Positions 1 to 8,388 of a DNA stretch of 64,000 nucleotides are shown here, piece by piece. Location of the stretch: contig DFOA01000063.1 of NCBI GenBank assembly GCA_002381185.1, positions 1-64,000 of the forward strand. Direction: 5' to 3'. The notes beneath the pieces were generated by a model. It searched no databases. It was not told where the DNA came from and saw only the letters and a list, made by a program, of their open reading frames with translations. This DNA comes from Firmicutes bacterium UBA3553. Lineage in GTDB: Bacteria > Bacillota > Clostridia > Tissierellales > Sedimentibacteraceae. The translations under genes and the position numbers were made by a program. How positions within the stretch are numbered: the first letter of the stretch is position 1; every line of letters begins with the position of its first letter.

Positions 1-129
1 GTTTTCATTGTAAATCAATAGATGGGTAAGTTTAATGATTTTGAGAGCCGGGGTTGGTATGCATACAAGACTATTTAAAGAGGGGTATATGATTTAAATT
101 CAAGAATACGATCGAGAGCAGGGAGTTTT

Positions 130-723
130 ATGCTGAACAAAGCGATTGCACTAGCGGCAAAAGCACATGATGGACAAGTTGACAAAGATGGAAATCCGTA
201 TATCTTGCATCCGCTTCGAGTGATGATAAATTGTGAGAGTGAAACTGAGAAAATTTGTGCTATTCTTCATGATGTGATAGAGGATACAAATATTACCTTT
301 GAGTATTTAAAAATGCTGGGGTTCAATGACGAGATTATCACCGTTCTTGACTGTTTGACAAAACGAGAAGGTGAATCCTATGATGATTTTATCAGCCGTA
401 TCTTACCAAACAAGATTGCTTGTTATGTAAAACTTGCAGATTTAATTGATAATATGGATTTAACTCGTATCCAAAATACAAGTAAAGAAGATGCAGTGCG
501 GATCCAAAAATATAAACTGGCGGCTGACCGAATTTCAGATGCTTTACCTTATATCGAGACAATTCCTGACTGTCGTTTGGTGGAGATTAATGGAATTGCG
601 GAGATTCATCCCGCCATATCGAGCGACCAGTTTTGCAATATGTTCATTCGTTTTATAGAATCGCACGGCTGGTTTTTCGGTGGCGGGTTCAAGGATATAA
701 CCGATGAGAAGCAGGGTGAATAA
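130..723 (+). CDS. HD-domain phosphohydrolase, RelA/SpoT-like small hydrolase
   Basis: A 197-residue protein whose N-terminal half has the metal-dependent HD signature: A-K-A-H-D-G-Q near residues 10-16, HP at 27-28, the HD pair at H47-D48 followed by I-E-D, and a later K-L-A-D-L-I-D-N stretch near residue 100. These elements match the (p)ppGpp hydrolase/MESH1-type half of RelA-SpoT proteins; the synthetase half is absent. Hydrolysis of a nucleotide pyrophosphate is therefore expected, but the substrate is inferred. The last 50 residues do not look like the catalytic fold and I cannot assign them. It stands alone, upstream of a RhuM-type gene. The start is the ATG that follows a GGGAG motif. 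Confidence 0.75.
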   Translation: MLNKAIALAAKAHDGQVDKDGNPYILHPLRVMINCESETEKICAILHDVIEDTNITFEYLKMLGFNDEIITVLDCLTKREGESYDDFISRILPNKIACYVKLADLIDNMDLTRIQNTSKEDAVRIQKYKLAADRISDALPYIETIPDCRLVEINGIAEIHPAISSDQFCNMFIRFIESHGWFFGGGFKDITDEKQGE

Positions 724-765
724 TTCTTCGGAAGGTAGAGTCATTCTAATAAGATATAAGAAAAG

Positions 766-809
766 TGACATTTATGCTTGCTAAATTTTTGATAAAAGCA
801 TAAATGTCA
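766..809. repeat. Perfect 14-bp inverted repeat upstream of the RhuM gene
   Basis: TGACATTTATGCTT (766-779) is repeated exactly inverted at 796-809 with a 16-nt spacer. No T-run follows on the + strand, so it is a poor terminator; it ends a few bases before the GGAGA ribosome site of the next gene. Operator or translational-control hairpin is an inference. Confidence 0.55.
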
Positions 810-829
810 AGGATTGGAGACAATTGATT

Positions 830-1915
830 ATGAAATCTGATGATAGAGAAACAAAAATCAAAAAACTAGAAGAGCAAAGAAATAAAGCGATTAAAAGTTT
901 GACAGACTATAAGGAAAGTAATCTGCCGGTTTCCGCAGCGGCAGAATATTTGACATTTGTTGCCGGAAGTGGTGAAAGCTCTGTTGAAGTTCGTTACCAA
1001 GATGAAAATATATGGCTGACACAAAAAATGATGGCAGAGCTCTACGGTGTTGATCGTTCTGTGATTACAAAACATTTAAAAAAAGTATTTTTGGACGATG
1101 AATTAGAGGAAGATTCAGTATGTGCAATTTTTGCACATACTGCTAGCGACGAAAAAACATATAAGGTGAAATTCTACGCATTACAGGCGGTCATTGCTGT
1201 TGGCTTCAAGATTGATAATCAAAGAGCCGTACAATTCCGCAAATGGATCATCACAATTGCAAAGGATTACACAATAAAAGGCTTTGTCATGGATGATGAA
1301 CGGTTTAAACTCGGTCACAAATTGACGAATCAATATTTTGAAGAACAGCTTGTCAGAATTCGTGAAATTCGTGAATCCGAGCGCATGTTCTATCAAAAAG
1401 TTACAGATATTTATTCCACAGCCATTGATTATGACAAATCAGCCAAGACGACAAAGGATTTTTTTAAAAAAGTGCAGAACAAGCTACATTATGCCGTTCA
1501 TCGACACACGGCAGCAGAAATAATTACGGAAAGAGCAGATGTGGATCGAAAGAATATGGGATTGACAACTTGGAAATCAGCACCAGAAGGAAAAATTCAA
1601 AAATTCGATGTTTCTATTGCCAAAAACTATTTAACGGAAAAAGAAATTGACTTTTTGAATCGCTTAGTTTCAATGTATTTGGATTATGCAGAAGTACAAG
1701 CAGAGAACAGCATTCCGATGACAATGGAAGATTGGGCAAATCGCTTGGATGGTTTTATAGAGTTCAACGGAAGAGATTTGTTGATGGATGCAGGGAAAAT
1801 ATCAGAAGAACAGGCAAAACTCCATGCTGAAACACAATTTGAAAAATACCGCATTGTACAAGACCAATTATTCAAGAGCGATTTTGATCTGTTTTTAGAA
1901 AGTGACGATGAGTAA
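830..1915 (+). CDS. RhuM-family protein
   Basis: The translation carries the RhuM signature: V-R-Y-Q-D-E-N-I-W-L-T-Q-K-M-M-A-E-L-Y-G-V near residues 50-70, followed by a predicted DNA-binding-like segment (V-D-R-S-V-I-T-K-H-L) and the F-Y-A-L-Q-A-V-I-A-V-G-F-K-I segment. Family members (about 330-360 residues) are found in genomic islands and phage-like regions, often near Fic or toxin-antitoxin genes; their biochemical role is not established. The ATG at 830 sits 9 nt after GGAGA and is preferred over the TTG two codons upstream. A perfect inverted repeat lies just upstream. No Fic gene is adjacent. The neighbourhood downstream is gene debris, which fits a mobile or accessory origin. Confidence 0.8.
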   Translation: MKSDDRETKIKKLEEQRNKAIKSLTDYKESNLPVSAAAEYLTFVAGSGESSVEVRYQDENIWLTQKMMAELYGVDRSVITKHLKKVFLDDELEEDSVCAIFAHTASDEKTYKVKFYALQAVIAVGFKIDNQRAVQFRKWIITIAKDYTIKGFVMDDERFKLGHKLTNQYFEEQLVRIREIRESERMFYQKVTDIYSTAIDYDKSAKTTKDFFKKVQNKLHYAVHRHTAAEIITERADVDRKNMGLTTWKSAPEGKIQKFDVSIAKNYLTEKEIDFLNRLVSMYLDYAEVQAENSIPMTMEDWANRLDGFIEFNGRDLLMDAGKISEEQAKLHAETQFEKYRIVQDQLFKSDFDLFLESDDE

Positions 1916-1974
1916 TTCTGCTTATAAAGTATGCTTTGTGGAAATTTAAGACAATTACATTTGGTATAAGGTTG

Positions 1975-2060
1975 AAAATATACCCTGACACCAAGGGGGA
2001 ACAGATCCTTTGGTCATCGGAATTGCACACTCAAGGCATGTTGAGACGGTAATACTGTTG
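1975..2060. repeat. Degenerate dispersed repeat, copy A
   Basis: Copy of a repeat also seen near 2147, 10300 and 12235. It holds AAGGGGG followed about 30 nt later by CAAGGCATGTTGAGA. In one frame the copies read roughly K-Y-T/S-L-T-P-R-G, suggesting fragments of a coding sequence, but I could not identify the parent. Confidence 0.5.
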
Positions 2061-2146
2061 CAACGCTTGGAAGCTTGATAAATAGCGATGTTGCAGAAGC
2101 ATTGATCCAAATGAAGAATAAGTTTTTATATTTGTCCACTTATTGA

Positions 2147-2200
2147 AATATACACTGACACTAAGGGGTTACTAGGCTTGATGGTTATCATTATTTCACG
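2147..2200. repeat. Degenerate dispersed repeat, short copy D
   Basis: Shares the left part only: a block like GAAATATACACTGACAC-TAAGGGG, closely matching copy A (GAAAATATACCCTGACACCA). The CAAGGCATGTTGAG right part is missing. It lies directly before a GNAT remnant. Confidence 0.35.
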
Positions 2201-2253
2201 GAGACTGACACATATAACGTTGGATGGAATTTCAACTTGAAATATGATAAAAT

Positions 2254-2433
2254 GGTTATGCACATGAAGCGGCAAAAGCGTTATTCAGATACCTCTTTAA
2301 TAATGATGCAAGGAGAATATATGCTTATGCTGAAGACGATAATATTTTGTCCAAAATCGCTCCATGCTTAAACAATACACGGCTCTGCGGAAAAATATCC
2401 GGTAAAACTAAGCCTCATATCCGAAAACTGTAA
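2254..2433 (+). pseudogene. C-terminal fragment of a GNAT N-acetyltransferase
   Basis: An open frame without its own start reads G-Y-A-H-E-A-A-K-A-L-F-R-Y-L-F then A-R-R-I-Y-A-Y-A-E-D-D-N-I-L-S. This is the acetyl-CoA-binding motif A and the following strand/helix typical of RimJ/RimL-type GNAT enzymes. The N-terminal half is absent, so it is a remnant. Its end overlaps, on the opposite strand, the 3' end of the neighbouring spore-surface-like gene. Confidence 0.6.
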
Positions 2434-3298
2434 TTTGATTTTTACCTGCCATACAGATTTCAATTTCTATAGCATCTAACTGTACTGTATTTCCAATACC
2501 CAGACCAGTATGTGTTCCGACAAAGGATGTTTGTAAATTATTGATTACCTCCCAGGGGTCAGATGCTCCCAATACCATATCTGTAATATCATGTTCAATT
2601 GGGGTGGTTAAATAATTTGCAGATCCTATGATAGACAGGCTTATTTCTTGTAAATTAATCCAATCCGCCTGGGTATTCGGCCGCCAATAAAGAATCATGG
2701 AACTGACACCTACAGCAAGAGTTAGATTAAGGCGGCAATAATATTTTATTATAACCTGTTCAATCTCTAAATACTTGTATTGCGTTGGTAACATACTATA
2801 TTCTAAGATAAGTCTTCCCCGGTTTTGATTAAGCAGGCCTGAACTTAGAGAAGCCAGTGTCCCGTTGGAAAGCCCGATTGCATTATTAACATTGGTGAAA
2901 TCACTTCTGCCATTATAGGTAACTTGAGCAGCGTTTACAGCACCAGAAATATTACATGATATTTCTTCATCAGAAGTACTCAACATAAGAGGATTACCGG
3001 TTGTAAGCTTGAAGGGTGAAGAAAAGGCTTGACTTACATTACTAAGGGGCTGTGTTACTCTCAGAGATAAAAAATTTATATCATCATCACTTAATAAAAT
3101 TGATGCTGCTAATGGAGCAGATACCTGAACAGAGGTGAGATAAATACTTTTTTGCGGTTCCGGTGTCCAAAGAATTATTTTTGAAGGTTGTATACCTAAG
3201 CTATAATTTTTAATGATATCAGAGCCTTCTCCAATAGTTAACAGGATTTGCCGGTTAGCTACCGGTACATTATTCTTGGCTTTAATATTATGTTTCAT
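2408..3298 (-). CDS. Hypothetical protein, paralogue of the next gene; probable surface/spore protein
   Basis: A 296-residue protein of unknown function. Residues 40-125 (I-L-W-T-P-E-P-Q-K-S-I-Y-L-T-S-V-Q-V-S-A-P) closely match the smaller protein encoded just upstream, and both proteins end in a similar motif (I-T-V-F-G-Y-E-A versus I-T-L-L-G-Y-E-L). In this protein the shared domain appears split by an inserted region of about 170 residues rich in beta-strand-like sequence. There is no signal peptide, membrane segment or sortase motif. It is the last gene of a four-gene minus-strand cluster with DUF4183 proteins, so a role at the spore surface is inferred. The ATG is preceded by GGGAGAG. 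Confidence 0.65.
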   Translation of the reverse strand: MKHNIKAKNNVPVANRQILLTIGEGSDIIKNYSLGIQPSKIILWTPEPQKSIYLTSVQVSAPLAASILLSDDDINFLSLRVTQPLSNVSQAFSSPFKLTTGNPLMLSTSDEEISCNISGAVNAAQVTYNGRSDFTNVNNAIGLSNGTLASLSSGLLNQNRGRLILEYSMLPTQYKYLEIEQVIIKYYCRLNLTLAVGVSSMILYWRPNTQADWINLQEISLSIIGSANYLTTPIEHDITDMVLGASDPWEVINNLQTSFVGTHTGLGIGNTVQLDAIEIEICMAGKNQITVFGYEA

Positions 3299-3331
3299 TA
3301 TATAACTCTCCCTTAATTGTCGATTAATTCA

Positions 3332-3703
3332 TTAAAGCTCATAACCTAAAAGAGTAATGTTGACTGTTCCTGCAATACTGGTTGTAATGGAAATTATCTC
3401 ATCTGGATTAAATTCAATGGGTGAGGAAAAGCTTATGCCATAGGTGGCAAGATTATTGGTAAGAGCTATTGACATAAAGGCAGCATTATTTCCTCTATTT
3501 AATTGGACAACCAGCGGGGAAGGCGCAGAAACCTGCAATGCAGTGAGGAAAATGCTCTTATCAGCGCCAGGTGTCCATATAGGTGTATTCGTTTGAAGTA
3601 CGGTAAAGGTTTGAAACAGGACAATATCAGATGGATATTCTCTTGTGAACAGAGGATCTTCTAAATTAAAAACGATACTCATCAGTTTTGCATTGCTGTC
3701 CAT
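3332..3703 (-). CDS. Hypothetical small beta-rich protein, paralogue of the 296-residue neighbour
   Basis: A 123-residue protein with the T-P-I-W-T-P-G-A-D-K-S-I-F-L-T-A-L-Q-V-S-A-P block and a terminal G-Y-E-L, both shared with the downstream gene. It has no transmembrane segment or secretion signal. It is 33 bp from the downstream start and probably cotranscribed. The pattern of alternating hydrophobic residues suggests a compact beta-sandwich. Function unknown; the neighbourhood suggests a structural spore-surface protein. Confidence 0.6.
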   Translation of the reverse strand: MDSNAKLMSIVFNLEDPLFTREYPSDIVLFQTFTVLQTNTPIWTPGADKSIFLTALQVSAPSPLVVQLNRGNNAAFMSIALTNNLATYGISFSSPIEFNPDEIISITTSIAGTVNITLLGYEL

Positions 3704-3797
3704 TAATAAACTCCTATAAATATATTTTAAAATCCATGTAATATATATATGAACTTTTCTTTAAAATGTAACATGTTATACATTTGGATAAATAAAT

Positions 3798-6700
3798 TTA
3801 ATTTAAATATAAAGAAATAAACTTTACTGATATAGGAGCTTTTTCTATAGGAGCATATGCTGCCGTCAATGTAAGGATTCCTGGTTCAATGGCATAATTG
3901 ATACTTGGCTGAATGACTCCATTAACAAAAAGATTGTTATAAGAAGTTTGATTAGGGTCCAGAATCCCCCTGTCTCCATAAGCAGGTAATTCGTCTGCAT
4001 CGGTGTAAGTTTTTCCTCCGTTTGACAAGGTATTATACTGATAGACTTCTGCCTTGATCAGCTGATTGTCTTCGTCTTTGATTACTAAATATTCAAGAAT
4101 AATGGGTGCATTTTCTTTAGGCGGCTCTGCTGTAGTTAGGGTCAGAAGACCGGGTTCGACATAATAATTAGTTTCCGGCTGCAATACTCCATTAATAAAA
4201 AGATTAAAGAAGGATACATCATTTGGGTCAGGTATACCATAGTCTCCATATATTAATAATTCGTCGGTATTTGTAAATTCTTTTTTGATGCCATCTGAAA
4301 CGGTATTATATTGATAATCAGAAACATCAAGGATCTTATTGCCTTTTTTATAAAAAGAGCCGGTGATTTCTGCCAGTAATACAGTTGTATTACCGGAATT
4401 TAAAGTTCCGATATCCCAGGTTATTACATTGTTTTTTTTACATATGGTACCTTTTGTAAAGCTTATGGGATTAAAACAAGTTAATTCATCCAATAGTAAA
4501 GTATCTGTCATGACAATATTATTGACAGGACCATACCCACAATTGGATATTATAAATTCAACTCTCCAAGTATAAATTTTATTTGCATTAACCTCTGAGG
4601 GGCCTGATACAATATACTTCTCAATCGTTAAGTCACCAAATATGTCAGGACAATCATTATTCCTATGAATACCGGCTGACGTGTCGTAAACAGATAATAA
4701 ATTTTCTGCCATCACAAAATCAGGACAAGTCTTCAGTCCCGAAATGTCACATATGGGGTTGATAACCGTATTGCCGCAGGCAAAAGATTTTGAATAGTTA
4801 AAGCAGGGGATGAACTGCTGAACCTTGCTTACGGCTCTGATAATCATAAATACATGCATTGAAAAATTGAGATTCGTATCTGATATAACAGGTGCATCCG
4901 ATATTTTTGAATAAGTCTCTACTTCTATATCAAAAGAAAAGTCTTCTTCTGATGCTGGTATGGACATAATAACGTTAACATTTATTACCGCATCGGACAG
5001 ATAGCATTTTCTTATGTTTTTATTATCGGTAGTTATTACAATCGGAATTTTCAAAAGAAATTGAACTCTTTTCAAGTCTGGACTATTTCTTATATCGGTA
5101 ATATTCAACGTGTTTTTCATAATAAATCCCGGCTTAAACAATATATCGCAGAACCTATGCTTTCCTATGTCTATACTAATATTTTTGACGGACTCTACAT
5201 GTTCACATTTGGCAAGAACCTTGTCTGATAAAATACAAGATGCCTTAAATTGCTTTTTATAATCAAAAACTTTGACAGGACATGCCGAAGTTATATCAGA
5301 TATTATACATGAATCTGAATCTGAGCCGCAGGCAATCGCTCTGCTTAGTGAGTGCCATCCTTTGGTATTGAATAAACCATCAACTTCAATAACAGCAGTT
5401 AAAGTTTCACAGGGCAGAAGCTCTTCGATCTTCCATATAACAGAATTATCAGAAATAGATATTTTACCTGATGTTATAGATTTAATTGTTATGTTCTTAA
5501 ATTCATCTAAAAGAATATAGTCTATGACAATGAGGTTTCTTATAATTTCATTGTCTGCGTTAGTAATATCCAGAGAAAAAGTCCATTTTTTAGTACAGCC
5601 TGATAATGTCATCATAGATTTATTTAAAACATGAGTTTGTAATAACAATTGTTTTTTTACCATATTCGCATTTGGAGAAACTACTATTTGAAAATCCTGA
5701 GAAAGATTAGAAAATATTTTTTTTGTCCCCACACATCCTACTCCTGAGGCAGTACCCAGAGCCTTGAATCCGCTTAGGCAGAAGCTGCCTATGATATCTA
5801 CCATAAGAGATGAGGTGTCTAATCCTCTTAGTACATCAATTTTCCAAAGAATTTCATTGCCTGATATATATGCTGTTCCATGAGAAATATTGATGATTTT
5901 TATACATTTGATATTATCAATAAATAAAATATCTCTTATCAGAATATCAGATACAGTATTAACACTAAGATTAGATATTTCTATTTCCACCCTCCATGTG
6001 TTGACCGCATCAACATTTACCTTTATAGGGCCTGAGATAATGGTTTGAGTGAGTTCTAATCCTTGACTGACATTGATAGGGCTTATACAAATAATATCAG
6101 TGCTTACAGAGCCAAAGGCAGTACTTCCATATGCCATACTTCTGCCAATACAACGAGTTCCCTCCGCTTGAAAGGAACCCTCTACTCTAAAATTAGCAGT
6201 GGCGGATTCACATAGGTCAAGAGTATCGATAGCCCAGGTAATTATCCCATCCTGTATCAATATACTTCCGCAGGATACATAGATATTTTCAATATTGGTG
6301 ATTAAATCTAATAAAATTGTATCTGTTATAACAATATCCGTAATGGATATATGGCTTACATTACTTATTGTTAAGGTGAAATCCCAGATTCCGTTACAGC
6401 CTGAGGGAATACATGCAGGTCCACACAAAAGAGTGCTCTCCAAATGCAGGGAATTACTTATGTTATCCCGTACACAAATACCCGTATCTGTTGCAGGGCC
6501 GCCGGAAATTACGCCGGAAGGAAGGATACCTTCAACTAAAGCAGAATTAAGTTTCGTTGACTTAGAGCTTTTATCTTTAAAAGTAATGAAAGAAATAATA
6601 ATGGCAGAATCCTTTATAGGAACATCTTCTGTTTTAAGAAGAAGAAGGCCCTTTTGGATTTCATAATTAGCTTTTGGCTGAAGCACTCCGTTAACAAATA

Positions 6701-6884
6701 AGCCGAAATAAGATACTTCATTAGGATCAAGGATGCCTCTATTACCATATTGAATTAATTCATCATCATTCGTATAAATTTTTTTGACTCCGTCAGACAG
6801 GGTATTATATTGATAGACATCGGCATTTAATAGTGTCTTTTCCTGATTTAAAGCAGGTATGTTACCTCCTAACATAGTGGCCAC
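3798..6884 (-). CDS. Large DUF4183/DUF11-repeat protein, probable spore-surface protein
   Basis: A 1028-residue modular protein. DUF4183 units (V-Y-Q-Y-N-T-L-S-D-G ... G-D-R-G-I-L-D-P-N ... L-F-V-N-G-V-L-Q-P) occur at about residues 22-105, 860-945 and 945-1028. Between them are at least four DUF11-like beta-sandwich repeats (I-S-N-x-x-x-x-x-I-x-D-I-V-I-T-D-T-I-L-L-D ... I-T-W-x-I-D-T-L) at about 130-265, 275-395, 410-535 and 745-860. Residues about 555-700 resemble a SPOCS/DUF3794-type segment; that call is weak. It has no signal peptide, membrane anchor or LPXTG motif. DUF4183 is common in exosporium- and coat-associated proteins of Bacilli and Clostridia, so mother-cell assembly onto the spore is inferred. 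Confidence 0.75.
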   Translation of the reverse strand: MATMLGGNIPALNQEKTLLNADVYQYNTLSDGVKKIYTNDDELIQYGNRGILDPNEVSYFGLFVNGVLQPKANYEIQKGLLLLKTEDVPIKDSAIIISFITFKDKSSKSTKLNSALVEGILPSGVISGGPATDTGICVRDNISNSLHLESTLLCGPACIPSGCNGIWDFTLTISNVSHISITDIVITDTILLDLITNIENIYVSCGSILIQDGIITWAIDTLDLCESATANFRVEGSFQAEGTRCIGRSMAYGSTAFGSVSTDIICISPINVSQGLELTQTIISGPIKVNVDAVNTWRVEIEISNLSVNTVSDILIRDILFIDNIKCIKIINISHGTAYISGNEILWKIDVLRGLDTSSLMVDIIGSFCLSGFKALGTASGVGCVGTKKIFSNLSQDFQIVVSPNANMVKKQLLLQTHVLNKSMMTLSGCTKKWTFSLDITNADNEIIRNLIVIDYILLDEFKNITIKSITSGKISISDNSVIWKIEELLPCETLTAVIEVDGLFNTKGWHSLSRAIACGSDSDSCIISDITSACPVKVFDYKKQFKASCILSDKVLAKCEHVESVKNISIDIGKHRFCDILFKPGFIMKNTLNITDIRNSPDLKRVQFLLKIPIVITTDNKNIRKCYLSDAVINVNVIMSIPASEEDFSFDIEVETYSKISDAPVISDTNLNFSMHVFMIIRAVSKVQQFIPCFNYSKSFACGNTVINPICDISGLKTCPDFVMAENLLSVYDTSAGIHRNNDCPDIFGDLTIEKYIVSGPSEVNANKIYTWRVEFIISNCGYGPVNNIVMTDTLLLDELTCFNPISFTKGTICKKNNVITWDIGTLNSGNTTVLLAEITGSFYKKGNKILDVSDYQYNTVSDGIKKEFTNTDELLIYGDYGIPDPNDVSFFNLFINGVLQPETNYYVEPGLLTLTTAEPPKENAPIILEYLVIKDEDNQLIKAEVYQYNTLSNGGKTYTDADELPAYGDRGILDPNQTSYNNLFVNGVIQPSINYAIEPGILTLTAAYAPIEKAPISVKFISLYLN

Positions 6885-6937
6885 CTCGATACATTTTATT
6901 ATTTTATTTATTGTATAAGAAGTAAGTCAGATGAAAC

Positions 6938-6961
6938 GGGATGTACAATATAGCACATCCC
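6938..6961 (-). other. Intergenic hairpin between two DUF4183 genes
   Basis: GGGATGT and ACATCCC form a 7-bp stem with a 10-nt loop in the gap between the two genes. No T-run follows on the minus strand, so it may slow or process the transcript rather than terminate it. Confidence 0.35.
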
Positions 6962-6972
6962 AAATTTGATAA

Positions 6973-7353
6973 TTAAGTTGTTACTGTGGTGTCAGAATCA
7001 GAGGTTGGGGCAAAGTTAGTTACAATTAAAGTAATCGGAGCGCCAACCGGTATAGTTTCTGCGTCATTAACAGTAACCTGGGAACCATCACCACTAACGG
7101 TATACAGACTAGATTGCTGTAATACACCATTTATAAATAACAGATAATATCCATTGGCTGTAGCAACAGTCGTAAGATTGCCGGTCATGACATTACCGGT
7201 ATCGTCTGTAAACTTATTTGCCGGAATAGTAAGAACATCATCTGTTCTGTCAACTGCATCTAGCAGATAGAAGTAATTTTCGATGTCTGGGTTAATTACA
7301 ACATCGGTTGTAGTAGTAGCATCAATTGCAAGTTTAAATAATTGGGTAGCCAT
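6973..7353 (-). CDS. Small DUF4183-domain protein
   Basis: A 126-residue protein consisting essentially of one DUF4183-like domain: Y-Y-L-L-F-I-N-G-V-L-Q-Q-S-S-L-Y-T-V near residues 68-85, then V-T-V-N-D-A-E-T-I-P-V-G-A-P-I-T-L-I-V-T. It is the first gene of the minus-strand cluster and the likely partner or minor homologue of the 1028-residue protein. The tail is a Thr/Ser/Asp-rich stretch. No secretion signal is visible, as expected for a spore-coat or exosporium protein made in the mother cell. The start has a good GGTGA site upstream. Confidence 0.7.
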   Translation of the reverse strand: MATQLFKLAIDATTTTDVVINPDIENYFYLLDAVDRTDDVLTIPANKFTDDTGNVMTGNLTTVATANGYYLLFINGVLQQSSLYTVSGDGSQVTVNDAETIPVGAPITLIVTNFAPTSDSDTTVTT

Positions 7354-7699
7354 ATCATTTTCACCTTTATATTTTATTTATTAAATAATGTTACACCTTA
7401 GTATATTGTACAAGGTGTCAATTTGTTACATATTTCGACTGATATAATGAAAGATGTGTATTTTGGCTATAGAGTCAGATAATACCAAATCCATAAGTGC
7501 GCTTGAGACGAAAACGGAAATGTGGCTTTTATTCTTCAAAGAAAAATGAGCATAGTATCTGCTGATTTAGACAAAAATTTAAATCAGCCAGTTTTTGCTG
7601 CTTTTAAAAAAATTTATGTTTCTCCATTGGTTTTTGGGGGTATGTTAAAGGAGTAAGAAATATATTACCTTAGAAAATACTTATTAATAATTTTTAACC
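7354..7699. other. Intergenic region, divergent promoters expected
   Basis: No gene is seen between the divergent DUF4183 and queD-like genes. Near 7396-7420 is an imperfect inverted repeat, CACCTT separated from AAGGTG by about 12 nt, upstream of the minus-strand cluster; it could be an operator. Nothing else stands out. Confidence 0.4.
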
Positions 7700-7746
7700 A
7701 GATGCGCATACGGGAGCATCTACACCCGTAAATTATATAATACAAG
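7700..7746 (+). promoter_or_regulatory. Probable preQ1-I riboswitch in the leader of the queD-like gene
   Basis: TACGGG (7709-7714) pairs with CCCGTA (7725-7730) around a 10-nt loop that ends CTACA, so the right side reads CTACACCC, as in preQ1-I aptamers. An A/T-rich tail follows and runs into the AAGGAG ribosome site, consistent with translational control. A second stem, AGATGC (7700-7705) with GCATCT (7716-7721), overlaps the first and could form a pseudoknot or a competing hairpin. The gene context (queuosine-precursor family) supports the call. Tail residues depart from the usual AAAAACTAA form. Confidence 0.6.
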
Positions 7747-7753
7747 GAGAACA

Positions 7754-8320
7754 ATGATGAGAAGTTTTACAACATTAGACTTGCAATATGCACACAGGTT
7801 CTATGGATTCAAAGGAGAAGCACAATATTTGCACGGGCATACGGGCATACTTACAATTGAGGTTGAAGATACTGTCAATGCGGGAGTAAATATGGTATTC
7901 CCATGTAATGAAATCCAGAAGACCGCTTGGGAGGTTTTACAAAATTTTGACCACGCTTTGGTTTTAAGGGAAGATGATCCTTTGCTGCCGGCAATTCTCA
8001 GAGTTTATGAAGCACAGGGCATTAAGGATGGTGCACCAACAAATATGCAAAAAGGTCCTGCTTTCAAAACGGAGCTTGCAACAGCATATCCTGAATGTCG
8101 TTTGGTTGTTACGAAAGAAACAATGACCGTTGAAGGTATGATTAAAATAGTTTATGATTTACTGAAGGATAAGCTGAATATAGCAAAAATTACATTTACC
8201 AGCGGAGTAAATGGCGCCAGTGAAGAGTATGAACCTAAAAATGATATAGACCGCTGTCCATTATGCGGCATTGCATTAGACGAAAATGGTGTATGCCCCA
8301 AATGCGGATTCAGGAAATAG
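7754..8320 (+). CDS. queD: 6-carboxytetrahydropterin synthase/QueD-family protein with C-terminal zinc ribbon
   Basis: The N-terminal domain has the zinc-binding histidines of the PTPS/QueD fold: A-H-R-F near residue 13 and L-H-G-H near residue 28, plus a late T-V-E-G-M-I-K-I-V-Y-D segment. QueD makes 6-carboxy-5,6,7,8-tetrahydropterin from dihydroneopterin triphosphate in the queuosine (preQ0) pathway. At 188 residues it is longer than classical QueD (about 120-140); the extra length is an inserted region and a terminal CPLCG...CPKCG ribbon. The cysteine normally a few residues before HGH is absent (G-E-A-Q-Y-L-H-G-H), so the reaction may differ. No other que genes are near. Confidence 0.7.
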   Translation: MMRSFTTLDLQYAHRFYGFKGEAQYLHGHTGILTIEVEDTVNAGVNMVFPCNEIQKTAWEVLQNFDHALVLREDDPLLPAILRVYEAQGIKDGAPTNMQKGPAFKTELATAYPECRLVVTKETMTVEGMIKIVYDLLKDKLNIAKITFTSGVNGASEEYEPKNDIDRCPLCGIALDENGVCPKCGFRK

Positions 8321-8349
8321 TCTAATTTGAGTTGAAACAAGAACGAATC

Positions 8350-8388
8350 AGGCACATTATGTTATGTATGTATAGAGTGCCTTTTTTG
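8350..8388 (+). terminator. Rho-independent terminator
   Basis: AGGCAC (8350-8355) pairs with GTGCCT (8377-8382), followed by TTTTTGTTTT. It ends the queD-like transcript. Confidence 0.7.

Noticed and set aside
4363..6666. Several plus-strand open frames within the large DUF4183/DUF11 gene.
   Set aside because: They are shadows of one long, domain-rich minus-strand gene and have no ribosome sites.
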